A DNA stretch of 64,000 nt. Origin: Dyadobacter sp. 676. GTDB lineage: Bacteria > Bacteroidota > Bacteroidia > Cytophagales > Spirosomataceae. The notes under the pieces were generated by a model. It saw only the letters and a list, made by a program, of their open reading frames with translations, was not told the DNA's origin and ran no database searches. Below are positions 1 to 9,114 of this stretch, piece by piece. The translations under genes were made by a program, and so were the position numbers. Numbering within the stretch: the stretch's first letter is position 1; the number at the start of each line of letters is the position of its first letter. The DNA is taken from contig NZ_CP159289.1 in NCBI RefSeq assembly GCF_040448675.1, forward strand, positions 1,364,001 through 1,428,000, read 5' to 3'.

Positions 1-486
1 TCGGTTATCCGCTTTTTCCGCAAACCGATCCTTTGGAGCGACCAGCATTACCAGATGGAAGCCGACTCGATAACCGCATTCCTCGTAAGCAACGAGCTGA
101 ACCGGATGTTGCTCAAAGGCAAGTCGTTCGTAATCACCGAAGACACGCTCGTAAGACAGTTCAACCAGGTAAAGGGACGGACGATCAACGCGTACTTCCA
201 GGCCGGCAACAAGCTAAAACAGGTGCTCGTCGACGGCAACGGGGAAAGTGCCTACTATGCGGTAGACGATAAGCAGAAAAATATCGGTTTGAACCGGGTC
301 GAATGCGGGAAAATGAACCTGCTGTTCGAAGACAACCGGGTCCGGCGGATCGCATTCATCGGAAAGCCCGACGGAAAACTGATTCCTCCGTCGAAAATAA
401 AACCCGCTGAAAGGCAACTGGAGGGCTTCAAATGGCGTATTGCCGAGAAGCCGACAAAGGGAAAGACGACCTGGCAGGAAAAATGA
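1..486 (+). CDS. OstA-like protein, 3' end only
   Basis: The reading frame is open from base 1, so the gene starts before the window. About 161 residues are visible. The repeated short beta-strand pattern (for example LLKGKSFVITEDTLVRQFNQ, then strands around VLVDGNGESAYYAV) resembles the OstA/LptA-type beta-jellyroll proteins of Bacteroidota, which are thought to help move lipopolysaccharide across the periplasm. The tail is basic and lacks a domain of its own. An lptC-like gene lies near 8.5-9.1 kb, so LPS export genes occur twice in this neighbourhood. The family call rests on general resemblance only, and the N-terminal signal region is not visible. Confidence 0.55.
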   Translation, partial: SVIRFFRKPILWSDQHYQMEADSITAFLVSNELNRMLLKGKSFVITEDTLVRQFNQVKGRTINAYFQAGNKLKQVLVDGNGESAYYAVDDKQKNIGLNRVECGKMNLLFEDNRVRRIAFIGKPDGKLIPPSKIKPAERQLEGFKWRIAEKPTKGKTTWQEK

Positions 487-572
487 GTTTTGGTTATAAA
501 TAACCCAGGATAACCGCTTTCGGCACGATTTTTTGATATTGAAAAATAAAATTGCCCGTTCGTACAATATAT

Positions 573-604
573 TTTGAATATACAATTATTTCTGTATATT
601 TTTG
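573..604 (+). promoter_or_regulatory. Bacteroidota-type promoter
   Basis: TTTG at 573-576 is followed after 20 nt by TATTTTTG at 597-604. This matches the TTTG / TAnnTTTG consensus of the Bacteroidota housekeeping sigma factor. Transcription would start near 611, about 50 nt before the sorting-domain gene. The same stretch carries a GCCCGTT...AACGGGC inverted repeat (554-614) ending in T-rich sequence, which could terminate the upstream gene. Confidence 0.55.
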
Positions 605-663
605 TAACGGGCTTTTTCGACTAAAAATACATAACGCATTAGTAAAAAGTACCCGATTGAGCT

Positions 664-1281
664 ATGAAAAGAACTATACGTTTTATATATATGATCTTAG
701 CCCTGGCCCTGAGTTTTCAAGGGTTGCAGGCCCAAAGCGTTTCGGGGGGAAGCCGCCTGAATATCGTCGGCAAGAAGAAGGCCCCCGCTACCCAGAACAT
801 CAAATTTTCAAACTTTTCGAGTGGCCTCAGTTACCAGCCGCTAACTTTACAAAATCCAAAAGCGCTGAATAGATTCTACACATCGTTTCTTTTTGCATCT
901 GCCAACCCGGCCGAAAGTAATGTATCGGCCGTCGAAGTTGCCGAGAAAGGCAGCGAAAAGAAAACACCAGCATTGGAAGCACAGTCGAAGGCGGAGGAGC
1001 TTCTTTTTGTAAATGACAAAATTTCGGTTTCCAATGTATATCCCAACCCGGCCAGCGAATACGCTGAAATCGATTTCACGATTTCAGGAGGCCTTCGCGA
1101 TGCGAAACTGATATTTTACAATGTGCTGGGATCACAAATCCAGGAATTTACGCTCAACAAGAACGATCGCAAACTACGTGTCAATACGAGGGATATGCCT
1201 ACCGGCCTGTACTTTTATCAACTATCGGTCGACGGCAAAAAGGTTGCTACCAAGAAAATGCTCGTTCGCCATCAGCAATAG
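664..1281 (+). CDS. Secreted protein with type IX secretion sorting domain
   Basis: This 205-residue protein starts with a Sec signal peptide (basic start, hydrophobic core, LQAQ near residue 24). The middle is low in complexity and I do not recognise it. From about residue 122 the sequence has the Por-type C-terminal sorting domain: SNVYPNPA, a beta strand ending AEIDFTI, FYNVLG, then TGLYFYQLSVDGKKVATKKM at the end. In this family the domain directs export through the type IX system and is cleaved at the surface. The gene stands alone, with its own promoter and a hairpin after the stop. The function of the mature part is unknown. Confidence 0.85.
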   Translation: MKRTIRFIYMILALALSFQGLQAQSVSGGSRLNIVGKKKAPATQNIKFSNFSSGLSYQPLTLQNPKALNRFYTSFLFASANPAESNVSAVEVAEKGSEKKTPALEAQSKAEELLFVNDKISVSNVYPNPASEYAEIDFTISGGLRDAKLIFYNVLGSQIQEFTLNKNDRKLRVNTRDMPTGLYFYQLSVDGKKVATKKMLVRHQQ

Positions 1282-1301
1282 GCTATCTTTTAACACTATA
1301 T

Positions 1302-1338
1302 CAGCTACGCATTCGTTATGGATGATGTAGCTTTTTTT
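1302..1338 (+). terminator. Probable intrinsic terminator
   Basis: AGCTAC at about 1303 pairs with GTAGCT at about 1326-1331, with partial pairing inside, and is followed by a run of T. It separates the sorting-domain gene from bamD. Confidence 0.5.
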
Positions 1339-1356
1339 ATTACCTTTGCAGTTAAT

Positions 1357-2285
1357 ATGCGAAAAAACAGTCCGGCAAGCTATTTCTTGCTATTTATTGC
1401 AATCCTTGTTGTTACTTCCTGCAGTAAGTTCTCCAAGTTACAGAAGACGGGTACGGACCAGCAGAAATACGATGCTGCCATGGCCTATTATAAGAAGGCG
1501 GACTATTACCGCGCGGGGCTGCTGTTTGAAGAATTGATCCCTTTGCTAAAAGGAAGTACCGAATCCGAACTGGCGCAGTTTTATTACGCTTACACGCAAT
1601 ACCATCAGGGCCAATACAATACGAGCCAGTTTCTGTTCAAGAAATTTTACGACACCTACGCACGCAGCGACTATGCGCAGGAGGCACTGTACATGCACGC
1701 TTTTTCGCTGTATAAGGATTCGTCGCCTTATAACCTCGACCAGACGAGTACATTCACGGCCGTTTCCGCGATGCAGGATTTTATCAATACCTATCCTGAC
1801 AGTCCGTTCCGGGAAGAATGTACCCGTTATATTCTGGAGTTAAGGTCAAAGCTGGAAAAAAAGCTTACGAGCGTGCCCGGTTATACCACAAGATCAGCGA
1901 TTTCAACCCGATGTCGCTTAAATCCGCGGTTATTTCCATCGAAAACTTCCGGAAAGATTTCCCGGATTCGCAATACAATGAAGAACTTGCTTTCCTGAAA
2001 GTTGAATCTCAATATAACCTGGCGGCCGCGAGTTTCAGCGACAAGCAGAAAGAACGGTATCAGGACGTTGTGAAGTTCTATCAGGAGCTGGTCGACAAAT
2101 ACCCGGCCGGCAAATACAACCGCGATGCCGAAAAGATGTACGACGACAGTCAGAAACAGATCGAACTGATCGCGAAAGCAGAAGCGGAACGGCAAAAGCT
2201 CAAGGAATCCCAACCCGACCCGACCACCAAGCCGGCGAAGGTTACCACCCCAACCCCTGCTGTAAACGAGCCGAAAGGCCAATAA
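1357..2285 (+). CDS. bamD: Outer membrane assembly lipoprotein BamD (frameshifted)
   Basis: BamD is the TPR-containing lipoprotein of the BAM complex, which inserts beta-barrel proteins into the outer membrane. The start at 1357 gives a lipoprotein signal with lipobox VTSC (Cys22). TPR-like helices follow, such as YYKKADYYRAGLLFEEL and YAQEALYMHAFSLYK. The frame breaks at an A7 run (1856-1862). Adding one A joins LRSKLEKK to AYERARLYHKISDF and restores the full protein of about 309 residues through FPDSQYNEELAFLKVE to a Pro/Thr-rich tail. Because BamD is essential, a sequencing indel is more likely than a real mutation. A TACCTTTG box at 1341-1348 lies directly before the start codon. Confidence 0.85.
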
Positions 2286-2331
2286 GGGAATTCATTACAT
2301 TGTTTTAAAACTTTAACTATATCAGACCATT

Positions 2332-2643
2332 ATGGCAACGAATCCATCGATCATTACCCGTGATACAGACAAGATAGCGGCGGTAACAGGTAACCTGTAT
2401 GAATCCGTATCTGTCATTTCCAAAAGGGCGCGCCAGATTTCCAGCAAAATGAAGGAAGAGCTGAACAACAAGCTGGCTGAATTTGCTTCCGGCGTCGACA
2501 ACCTCGAAGAAGTGTTCGAAAACAGAGAGCAAATCGAAATCTCGAAATTCTACGAGCGTATGCCAAAGGCTGGAAGCATTGCGATCGACGAGTTCATCGA
2601 AGGCAAAACTTACTTTAGCTATCGCGACGCCAGCGAAGAATAA
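2332..2643 (+). CDS. rpoZ: RNA polymerase omega subunit
   Basis: This 103-residue protein matches the Bacteroidota omega (Rpb6-type) subunit, which helps fold and assemble RNA polymerase. The SITRDTDKI-like opening and the helix YESVSVISKRARQIS correspond to the conserved N-terminal helices. The length is usual for the phylum. It lies 46 nt after bamD and before coaBC, the usual order in Cytophagales, and a strong terminator follows its stop. Confidence 0.85.
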   Translation: MATNPSIITRDTDKIAAVTGNLYESVSVISKRARQISSKMKEELNNKLAEFASGVDNLEEVFENREQIEISKFYERMPKAGSIAIDEFIEGKTYFSYRDASEE

Positions 2644-2663
2644 GAGCCGGATACTTAGATGAC

Positions 2664-2698
2664 GCCCGCCATGAATCCTGATTAATGGCGGGCTTTTT
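2664..2698 (+). terminator. Intrinsic terminator after rpoZ
   Basis: A perfect 9-bp stem (GCCCGCCAT / ATGGCGGGC) with a 12-nt loop is followed by five T. Confidence 0.85.
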
Positions 2699-2764
2699 AT
2701 TTTATCTCCGTAACTTTACGCGCATCGAAGCACGGGCCCGTCCCACTATTCAACTCCCTGTAAA

Positions 2765-3973
2765 TTGAATCTTAAAGGTAAAAAAATACTCCTCGGCGTT
2801 TCGGGAAGCATTGCTGCCTATAAATCCGCACTGCTGGTGCGGCTACTCGTGAAGGCACAAGCGGAAGTCAAAGTGATCATGACGCAATCCGCAACGGAAT
2901 TTATCACTCCGCTGACTTTATCGACACTTTCTAAAAACCCGGTTTTCACGGCGTTTACCAAAAATGAAACAGGCGAATGGAACAACCACGTGGAGCTCGG
3001 GCTGTGGGCCGACCTGATGATAATTGCGCCGGCAACCGCTAAAACGATGTCTAAATGCGCCTCCGGCCATTGCGACGACCTTCTGACGGCCGTTTATCTC
3101 TCGGCGAGGTGCCCTGTATTCTTCGCCCCGGCCATGGATGTGGACATGTTCCAACATCCTTCGACCCGTCAAAATATCGAAAAACTGACCAGCTACGGAA
3201 ACCGTTTCATCTCACCCGAATACGGTGAACTCGCCAGTGGACTGATTGGCGACGGGCGGCTTGCGGAGCCTGAGCACATCGTAAGGGCGTTGAATGCACA
3301 TTTTGCAAGACGCCCCGCAGCTGTTTCGAGGCGCGTCCTGATTACAGCCGGCCCAACGGTTGAATCCATTGATCCGGTCCGCTTTATCAGCAACCGTTCT
3401 TCCGGTAAAATGGGGTATGCGATTGCCGAAGCGTTCGCGGCCGCGGGCTCGCACGTAACGCTCGTAAGCGGTCCCACACAACTGAAAAGCATGCATCCGG
3501 ATATCCACACGGTTCAAGTAGAGACAGCCAGCGAAATGTACAATGCAGTGGAAGAACATTTTGGAAGCAGCGATCTGATCATCTTCGCTGCGGCAGTGGC
3601 TGATTATGCGCCCCGGTTCGTTGCCGCACAGAAGATCAAGAAACAAGGCGATAGTATGACGCTGGACCTTGCCAAAACAACCGATATTGCGGGGACTTTC
3701 GGGAAACTAAAAAAACCGGGGCAGATAGTTATCGGTTTCGCACTTGAAACGGAGAATGAACTGGGCCACGCCCGGGACAAGCTAGACCGTAAAAATTTCG
3801 ATTACATCATTTTAAACTCCCTGAACGATCCCGGCGCAGGTTTTGCACACGATACCAACAAAATAACCGTTATTGACAAGGACAAAAATACGCAGCAATT
3901 TGACCTCAAATCCAAAGACGAGGTCGCGCAGGATATTCTCGATATCGTACTAACCAAATGGAACGAAGCATAA
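2765..3973 (+). CDS. coaBC: Phosphopantothenoylcysteine decarboxylase / phosphopantothenate-cysteine ligase
   Basis: This bifunctional enzyme performs two steps of coenzyme A synthesis: it joins cysteine to 4'-phosphopantothenate and then decarboxylates the product. The FMN-dependent CoaC half covers about residues 1-180 ([39 protein letters not shown]). The CoaB half begins with [18 protein letters not shown] and includes [10 protein letters not shown] and AAAVADYAP. The length of 402 residues is normal. The start is TTG, chosen because the protein aligns with the family from there and no ATG lies nearby. Its last 16 nt overlap the next gene, suggesting coupled translation. Another CoA gene, coaX, is at about 10.4-11.1 kb. 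Confidence 0.93.
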   Translation: MNLKGKKILLGVSGSIAAYKSALLVRLLVKAQAEVKVIMTQSATEFITPLTLSTLSKNPVFTAFTKNETGEWNNHVELGLWADLMIIAPATAKTMSKCASGHCDDLLTAVYLSARCPVFFAPAMDVDMFQHPSTRQNIEKLTSYGNRFISPEYGELASGLIGDGRLAEPEHIVRALNAHFARRPAAVSRRVLITAGPTVESIDPVRFISNRSSGKMGYAIAEAFAAAGSHVTLVSGPTQLKSMHPDIHTVQVETASEMYNAVEEHFGSSDLIIFAAAVADYAPRFVAAQKIKKQGDSMTLDLAKTTDIAGTFGKLKKPGQIVIGFALETENELGHARDKLDRKNFDYIILNSLNDPGAGFAHDTNKITVIDKDKNTQQFDLKSKDEVAQDILDIVLTKWNEA

Positions 3974-4884
3974 AACTACTGATCCTGACCATTCCGCTGC
4001 TCTGGGCGGCGCTGGCTCAACGTGCCTTCGCACAGGAGTTCCAGTTTACGGTGAACCTGAACTACGAGCAACTGGTAGCGCAGCAAAAGACCGACCCGCA
4101 GTCGATGAACCAGTTGCAGACTTATATGAACGATTTTCTCAACAATACCCGCTGGACAAACGACCAGTTTGGCAAGGACGAGAAGATCAAATGCAAGCTC
4201 AATGTAAACCTGACCCGTTCGGCATCGCAGGGAAACTACGAAGGTAATGCCCAACTGATCGTTTCCCGGCCTGTTTATAACTCGACTTACGAAACAGTGC
4301 TTTTTACTTACGTCGACAAAAATTTCAATTTTACCTATCTGCCCAGTACACAGCTGTATTTCAATGAAAACAGCTATACCGAGGAACTCCCGTACATTCT
4401 GGCGTTCTATGCCAATATCGCCTTGATATTCGACTACGATTCTTTCAGCAAAATGGGAGGTTCACCTTATGTGCAGAAAGCATTTAACCTCGTCAATCTT
4501 GCCCGGAACTCTTCCCCCAACAAAAGGGGCTGGGATTCCAACGGAGATTCGAAGAACCGCTACTGGCTGATCGAGAACCTCCAAAGCCAACAATTTACGC
4601 CATTCCGCGAGGGAATGTACAAGTATTATCGCCAGGGCCTGGATGTGGCAACACAAAATCCGGCAGAAACCCGCGCGAAGGTCCTCGAATTTTTGAATAC
4701 CATCAAGGAGGTTAACCAGCTCCGTCCGGCCAGTGTGGTGATCAATTCGTTTTTCGACGCCAAATCAGACGAGTTGTACAAAATACTGATTGAAGGTTTA
4801 CCCGAACAACGTACACAGGCGTACTCTCTGCTGGTTGGTCTCGACCCTTCGAAAACTCAACTGTACCAGAAGCTATCGATGTAG
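3958..4884 (+). CDS. porD: PorD-like DUF4835 protein of type IX secretion
   Basis: The 308-residue protein has a signal peptide (cleavage near AFAQ, residue 26) and matches the DUF4835 family, linked to the type IX secretion system and named PorD in Porphyromonas. Visible family features are QEFQFTVNLNYEQL at the mature N-terminus, YMNDFLNNTRWTNDQF, a central PYILAFYANIALIFDYDSFS and the C-terminal FFDAKSDELYKIL. It overlaps coaBC by 16 nt and is followed by a small gene and recN. This neighbourhood is typical of the phylum. A role in gliding or secretion is inferred from the family. Confidence 0.8.
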   Translation: MERSIKLLILTIPLLWAALAQRAFAQEFQFTVNLNYEQLVAQQKTDPQSMNQLQTYMNDFLNNTRWTNDQFGKDEKIKCKLNVNLTRSASQGNYEGNAQLIVSRPVYNSTYETVLFTYVDKNFNFTYLPSTQLYFNENSYTEELPYILAFYANIALIFDYDSFSKMGGSPYVQKAFNLVNLARNSSPNKRGWDSNGDSKNRYWLIENLQSQQFTPFREGMYKYYRQGLDVATQNPAETRAKVLEFLNTIKEVNQLRPASVVINSFFDAKSDELYKILIEGLPEQRTQAYSLLVGLDPSKTQLYQKLSM

Positions 4885-4897
4885 CAAAATAAACCCT

Positions 4898-5152
4898 ATG
4901 AGTAAACGGTTGATGCGGGTTGAGCCCGGAGAAATTAAAAATGAGCAAGACATGTTGCAAAGACAGCCGATCAACGCAGTTCTTTCAAATGGTAACACCG
5001 TTTTCGGCAGGTTATTATCGGTCGACGCAACGCAGATCACCTTGAAAGATACCCGGAACCATACCCATCGGATCCCGGTTTCGGAACTTTACGAGATCGT
5101 TTACGACGACAACCGGGATATTGTCCCGCCCAGCAGGCATGCCGGCTTCTAA
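4898..5152 (+). CDS. Small Sm-like protein of unknown function
   Basis: This is an 84-residue cytoplasmic protein without signal or membrane segment. The ATG at 4898 was chosen because it follows the porD stop by 13 nt; a longer frame starting at 4790 would overlap porD deeply. Residues 27-75 read as a short five-stranded beta barrel: a turn at SNGNTVFGRLLSVDATQITL, then basic strands with HRIPVSELYEIVYD. This resembles Sm/Hfq-like RNA-binding folds but lacks a recognisable Hfq signature. Function unknown; an RNA or protein adaptor role is only a guess. Confidence 0.6.
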   Translation: MSKRLMRVEPGEIKNEQDMLQRQPINAVLSNGNTVFGRLLSVDATQITLKDTRNHTHRIPVSELYEIVYDDNRDIVPPSRHAGF

Positions 5153-5282
5153 AATCCGGTGAACTTCCCGCGATATTTTCTAATTGGCAAGATCGTAACT
5201 ATATTCGTATCGGAGACAAGTTAGATCCCCTTCATCATTGACAGGTTGCATTATCTCCGGCAACCTGCTGCCTAAATTAGAC

Positions 5283-6938
5283 ATGCTTTCTAATTTACTG
5301 ATTAAAAACTATGCGCTGATAAAGCACCTCGAAATGTCCCCAGATCCCGGCCTGAACATCATCACAGGCGAAACGGGTGCCGGCAAATCGATAATGCTTG
5401 GCGCGATAGGCCTGCTGTTGGGAAACAGGGCGGACGCGAAGTCGTTGTACGACAGCAACGAAAAATGCGTTATTGAAGGCACGTTCAACCTGGCCGGTTA
5501 TGACCTGGCGCCAAATTTCGAAGACGAAAATCTGGACTTCTCGGAGGAATGTATCGTGCGGCGCGAAATTTCCGCTGCCGGCAAATCAAGGGCATTCGTC
5601 AACGACACGCCCGTGAACCTGGAAACGCTGCGAAAAATCGGCATGCAGTTACTCGACGTTCATTCACAGCACGATTCGATATTGCTGGGTAACAACGAGT
5701 TTCAATTACGGGTGGTGGACTCGTATGCGGAAAACGCTGACTTGCTTAAATCTTACCAGGCCGATTTCAATACTTATCGCGAAGCGGTGAGAGCATTGGA
5801 CGAATTGAAAAGACAGGCACACCAGCTTCGCAAGGAATTCGATTACGACCAGTTTCTTTTTCAGGAGTTGAACAATGCCGGGTTGAAGGCCGACGAGCAG
5901 GAAAAACTGGAACAGGAGCTGACAATTCTTGAAAATGCCGTTGAAATCAAAGAAAAACTTCAACTGGCGCACGCTTATCTGGACAACCCTGAAAACTCCG
6001 CGCTCGACTTGCTGAAAAGCGCAGTGAATTCACTCGCCCAAGCCTCGCGGCTCGTTTCGGAATATGATATTTTACGACAGCGGGCACAAAGCGCATTGAT
6101 CGAGCTCCGCGATCTCGCAGATGAAATTGACCAGGTGAATGGCAATGTCGAACTGGATTCGGCGCGGACGGAGGTGGTACAGGAGCGGCTGGATCTTATC
6201 TATACCCTGCTCAAAAAACATCAGGTATCGACTGTGGAGCAATTGCTTGCCATCGAAGCCGGGTTGCAGGACAAACTGAGCGCTGTCATGAACCTCGATG
6301 ACGATTTGGCCGCGGCTGAAAAAAAGGTAACGCAAACGCGCGACAAAATGCTCGCAGGCGCGGAGGTCCTGTCCGACCGCCGCAAAAAGGTAACGAAAGC
6401 CATTGAAAAGCTCATTCTGGACCGGCTGGTTGAACTTGGCATTCCAAATGCGTCGCTCAGCATACAGATCGGTGAAACAGCACCATCACCGACCGGAACG
6501 GACTCGGTGACGTTTCTTTTCAGCGGTAACAAAGGTATTGTTCCGCAAGAATTGAAATTAGTAGCCTCCGGCGGGGAATTTTCCCGGCTTATGATGGTTA
6601 TTAAGTATATATTGGCCGACAAGCGGAAATTGCCGACTATTATTTTTGATGAGATAGATACCGGGGTTTCGGGGGAAATCGCCAAGAAGATGGGCAAAAT
6701 GATGCAGAACATGGCTGTTAACCACCAGATAATCGCCATCACCCATCTGCACCAGATAGCAAGCAGCGGCGATGCGCACTATTTTGTTTACAAAGACCAT
6801 TCTTCGGACAAGACGGTCAGTAGGATTAAAAAACTCACTATCGATGAACGTGTTCAGGAAATAGCCCAGATGATCGGCGGGCATAACCCCTCCGAAGCCG
6901 TGCTGCACAACGCGCGTGAAATGATTCTCAGGGATTAA
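5283..6938 (+). CDS. recN: DNA repair protein RecN
   Basis: RecN is an SMC-like ATPase that acts in repair of double-strand breaks. The ATG at 5283 gives MLSNLLIKNYALI, the normal family start; an upstream in-frame ATG at 5238 adds an unlikely extension. Walker A is GETGAGKS near residue 35. A central coiled coil spans about residues 150-390. The signature region SGGEFSRLMMVIK and the Walker B IIFDEIDTGVSGEIA lie near the C-terminus, followed by AITHLHQIAS. The length of 551 residues is normal. It forms a tight block with porD and the Sm-like gene. Confidence 0.93.
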   Translation: MLSNLLIKNYALIKHLEMSPDPGLNIITGETGAGKSIMLGAIGLLLGNRADAKSLYDSNEKCVIEGTFNLAGYDLAPNFEDENLDFSEECIVRREISAAGKSRAFVNDTPVNLETLRKIGMQLLDVHSQHDSILLGNNEFQLRVVDSYAENADLLKSYQADFNTYREAVRALDELKRQAHQLRKEFDYDQFLFQELNNAGLKADEQEKLEQELTILENAVEIKEKLQLAHAYLDNPENSALDLLKSAVNSLAQASRLVSEYDILRQRAQSALIELRDLADEIDQVNGNVELDSARTEVVQERLDLIYTLLKKHQVSTVEQLLAIEAGLQDKLSAVMNLDDDLAAAEKKVTQTRDKMLAGAEVLSDRRKKVTKAIEKLILDRLVELGIPNASLSIQIGETAPSPTGTDSVTFLFSGNKGIVPQELKLVASGGEFSRLMMVIKYILADKRKLPTIIFDEIDTGVSGEIAKKMGKMMQNMAVNHQIIAITHLHQIASSGDAHYFVYKDHSSDKTVSRIKKLTIDERVQEIAQMIGGHNPSEAVLHNAREMILRD

Positions 6939-6968
6939 CGTATATGTACTCTACTAACTCGCCACTTT

Positions 6969-7418
6969 ATGAAAAACCTCATCCTTCTATCGTTCATAAC
7001 CATACTTTTCCTGGCCTGCGCAAAAGATAAAGACCAGGAAACAATCGCCGGCCTCGAAACCGAGGTGTTAGCCATCCATGACGAGGTAATGCCTCAGCAA
7101 GAGAGCATTGTGAACCTAAAATCCCGGCTTTCGAAGAAAATCCAGGGGATAGACAGTCTTCAGAATGTGGGTGTGAGCAGCAACACGATGGCCGAACAAC
7201 GCATCAAGGCGGTGGACCTGAACCAGAAGCTCGCAGATGCCGATAAGCTTATGATGGACTGGATGCACGAGTACCGCGGCGATTCCGCCAAAAAACTCGA
7301 TGCCAAACAAGCAATCGTTTATTTCGAAAAAGAGAAAGAAAGGATATTGCTCGTGAAACAGGCCACCTTGAAATCCATTCAGGAGGCAAAAACTTTTTTT
7401 AGAATAACTCGTTTATGA
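6969..7418 (+). CDS. Small coiled-coil lipoprotein
   Basis: This 149-residue protein has a lipoprotein signal with lipobox LFLAC (Cys17), followed by helical, charged sequence suited to a coiled coil (ETEVLAIHDEVMPQQESIVN; KKIQGIDSLQ). It resembles a group of Bacteroidota lipoproteins found upstream of SCO1 genes and called viral A-type inclusion protein by automatic tools. Its stop overlaps the SCO1 start by 4 nt (ATGA), so the two are probably translated together. A role near cytochrome oxidase assembly is inferred from position only. Confidence 0.65.
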   Translation: MKNLILLSFITILFLACAKDKDQETIAGLETEVLAIHDEVMPQQESIVNLKSRLSKKIQGIDSLQNVGVSSNTMAEQRIKAVDLNQKLADADKLMMDWMHEYRGDSAKKLDAKQAIVYFEKEKERILLVKQATLKSIQEAKTFFRITRL

Positions 7419-8076
7419 ACTCAAAAGTAAAATCGATTCTTTTTCAATCCCTGTTTGTGTCCGCTTCCCTGGCCACTGTTACCGGTTGCGGTAATTCGGA
7501 CAATAAGCTACCCATCCTCGGCGAACGCGACTGGGTTAAGAAGACGGTGGATGGGAAAGAGGTCGTTGACACCATTTATAATACCATTCCCAAATTTGCC
7601 TTTGTTAACCAGTACGGCGATACGGTCACGGAGAAAATCGTAGAGAATAAAATTTATGTAACCGACTTTTTTTCACCACATGTCCTACCATTTGCCCGGT
7701 AATGAAAAAGCAGATGGTAAAGGTTTACGAAGCATATAAAGGGAATCCTGATGTGATGATACTCTCCCATTCCATCGACCCCGAACATGACACGCCGGCG
7801 GTTCTCAACCAGTTTGCCAAAGACCTTGGGGTGGAAGGCCGGCAATGGCAGTTCCTGACAGGTGACAAGGCCAAAATCTACGAGATAGGACAAAAGAACT
7901 ATATGTCGACGGCCAAGGAAGACACTACCGTGCAGGGCGGCTACATTCATAGTGGCGCGTTCATCCTCGTGGATAAGGACAAGCACGTGCGCGGCATGTA
8001 CGACGGGACTACCGAAGAAGGAACAAAAAAATTGCTCAACGATATGGAACGGTTGCTGGCCGAATACAAGAAATGA
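7415..8076 (+). CDS. SCO1/SenC-type copper chaperone (frameshifted)
   Basis: SCO proteins deliver copper or thiol reduction to the CuA centre of cytochrome oxidase. The restored protein of 220 residues has lipobox VTGC (Cys25) and a thioredoxin-like fold. The copper site CPTICP lies near residues 90-95, and a later conserved His is seen in YIHSGAFILVD. The frame is broken at a T7 run (7667-7673). One more T changes the dead-end reading into DFFFTTCPTICPVMKK, exactly the family motif, so a sequencing error is likely. It overlaps both neighbours by 4 nt, forming a coupled cluster with the lipoprotein and cytochrome c. Confidence 0.85.
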
Positions 8077-8510
8077 GATTCCCGCAAGCAAAAAGTATGG
8101 CAAAAGTCCGCATTCTGGCATTTGCATTGTCGGGCCTGGCATCATGCCGCAATTCGGAAGAGTTGAAAAGCGAACAATATTTTGTAACCGGGCAGCAGTT
8201 ATACATGACGCATTGCGCAAACTGCCACCAAATGGAGGGCAAAGGAATGTCCAATCTCTACCCTCCTATCGCCGGCTCGTCGATTATTGAAAATAAAGCT
8301 CGCATGGCCTGCATTATCCAGTACGGTATGAGCGATACGATTATCGTCAACGGTAAATCGTTCAGTCGGCCGATGCCGCCGAATCCCAAACTGACGGAAA
8401 TAGAAATTGCGGAGATTGTCAGTTTTGTATCGATGAAATGGGGAAAAGACAGTGTTTACACGCCGATCGAATTTGTGCATAAGGCACTAGCCGACTGCAA
8501 GGCCGATTAA
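8073..8510 (+). CDS. Single-haem cytochrome c lipoprotein
   Basis: This is a 145-residue c-type cytochrome. An N-terminal hydrophobic stretch ends in GLASC (Cys25), suggesting a lipid anchor facing the periplasm. The haem-binding motif is CANCH (residues 48-52), with Met101 in RPMPPN as the likely sixth ligand. The rest fits a class I fold. The ATG at 8097 is an alternative start. It overlaps the SCO1 gene by 4 nt, which suggests a shared role in respiration. Its end meets the oppositely transcribed lptC-like gene by 4 nt, with no terminator between them. Confidence 0.85.
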   Translation: MRFPQAKSMAKVRILAFALSGLASCRNSEELKSEQYFVTGQQLYMTHCANCHQMEGKGMSNLYPPIAGSSIIENKARMACIIQYGMSDTIIVNGKSFSRPMPPNPKLTEIEIAEIVSFVSMKWGKDSVYTPIEFVHKALADCKAD

Positions 8511-9103
8511 GGCCCCGTGAACTTGTAAATACCCGTCGCCTTCCGGAACTTGATCCGCGAGAAGTCCTGCTCGGCATCCATCCCGATCGCATTCGTAATC
8601 TCCGAGGTGCGCAGATTTTTAACAGACAATGCCTTGTCGGTGAAAACCTTGTGTGTTCCGGGACTCCAGCTCAGCTCGGAGGTTGTGAGGATTTCCTGCG
8701 TTTCGGATTTTACAACCCGCACATTGCCTTTTACGATATAAGTATCTGCATTGCGGTCGTAACGTCCCGAATCGGAACGCAATGTAGTTACTACCGTCCC
8801 GAGTGAATCAAAGAAGCTGATATTGACGGAGTCGGGGAAAACCCGGGTCTCGTTCTGATAAGTCAGTGATTTGGGCGTTTTGACAAAAACCTTCATCTTG
8901 CCCTGCTCGCTGTATTTAACCACCAGATCGTTGACAATTTCGAGCGGTCCGGTGTATACGGCACCTATTTTGTCTTTTTTTGACTCACAAGCCACAAAGA
9001 GCAGCACGATGAAGAACATAATACAAAAAGGAGATAATTGGTTATCTCCCTTTGATTGATTCTGCCTTTCAGATAAAAACTGATATATGCTCCGTTTCAG
9101 CAT
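8507..9103 (-). CDS. lptC: LPS export periplasmic protein LptC-like
   Basis: LptC links the inner-membrane LptBFG transporter to the periplasmic bridge that carries lipopolysaccharide. The start at 9103 was preferred because it lies 12 nt after the restored stop of the upstream outer-membrane gene; a longer frame would start at 9142 inside that gene. A hydrophobic segment ends in LFVAC (Cys39). The remainder shows the beta-jellyroll pattern of the family, such as YNQ-type strands around FFDSLGTVVTTLRSD and the middle block GRYDRNADTYIVKGNVRVVK. The length of 198 residues is normal for Bacteroidota. It is the last gene of the coaX cluster. Confidence 0.8.
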   Translation of the reverse strand: MLKRSIYQFLSERQNQSKGDNQLSPFCIMFFIVLLFVACESKKDKIGAVYTGPLEIVNDLVVKYSEQGKMKVFVKTPKSLTYQNETRVFPDSVNISFFDSLGTVVTTLRSDSGRYDRNADTYIVKGNVRVVKSETQEILTTSELSWSPGTHKVFTDKALSVKNLRTSEITNAIGMDAEQDFSRIKFRKATGIYKFTGP

Positions 9104-9114
9104 AGTCCGGCGTT

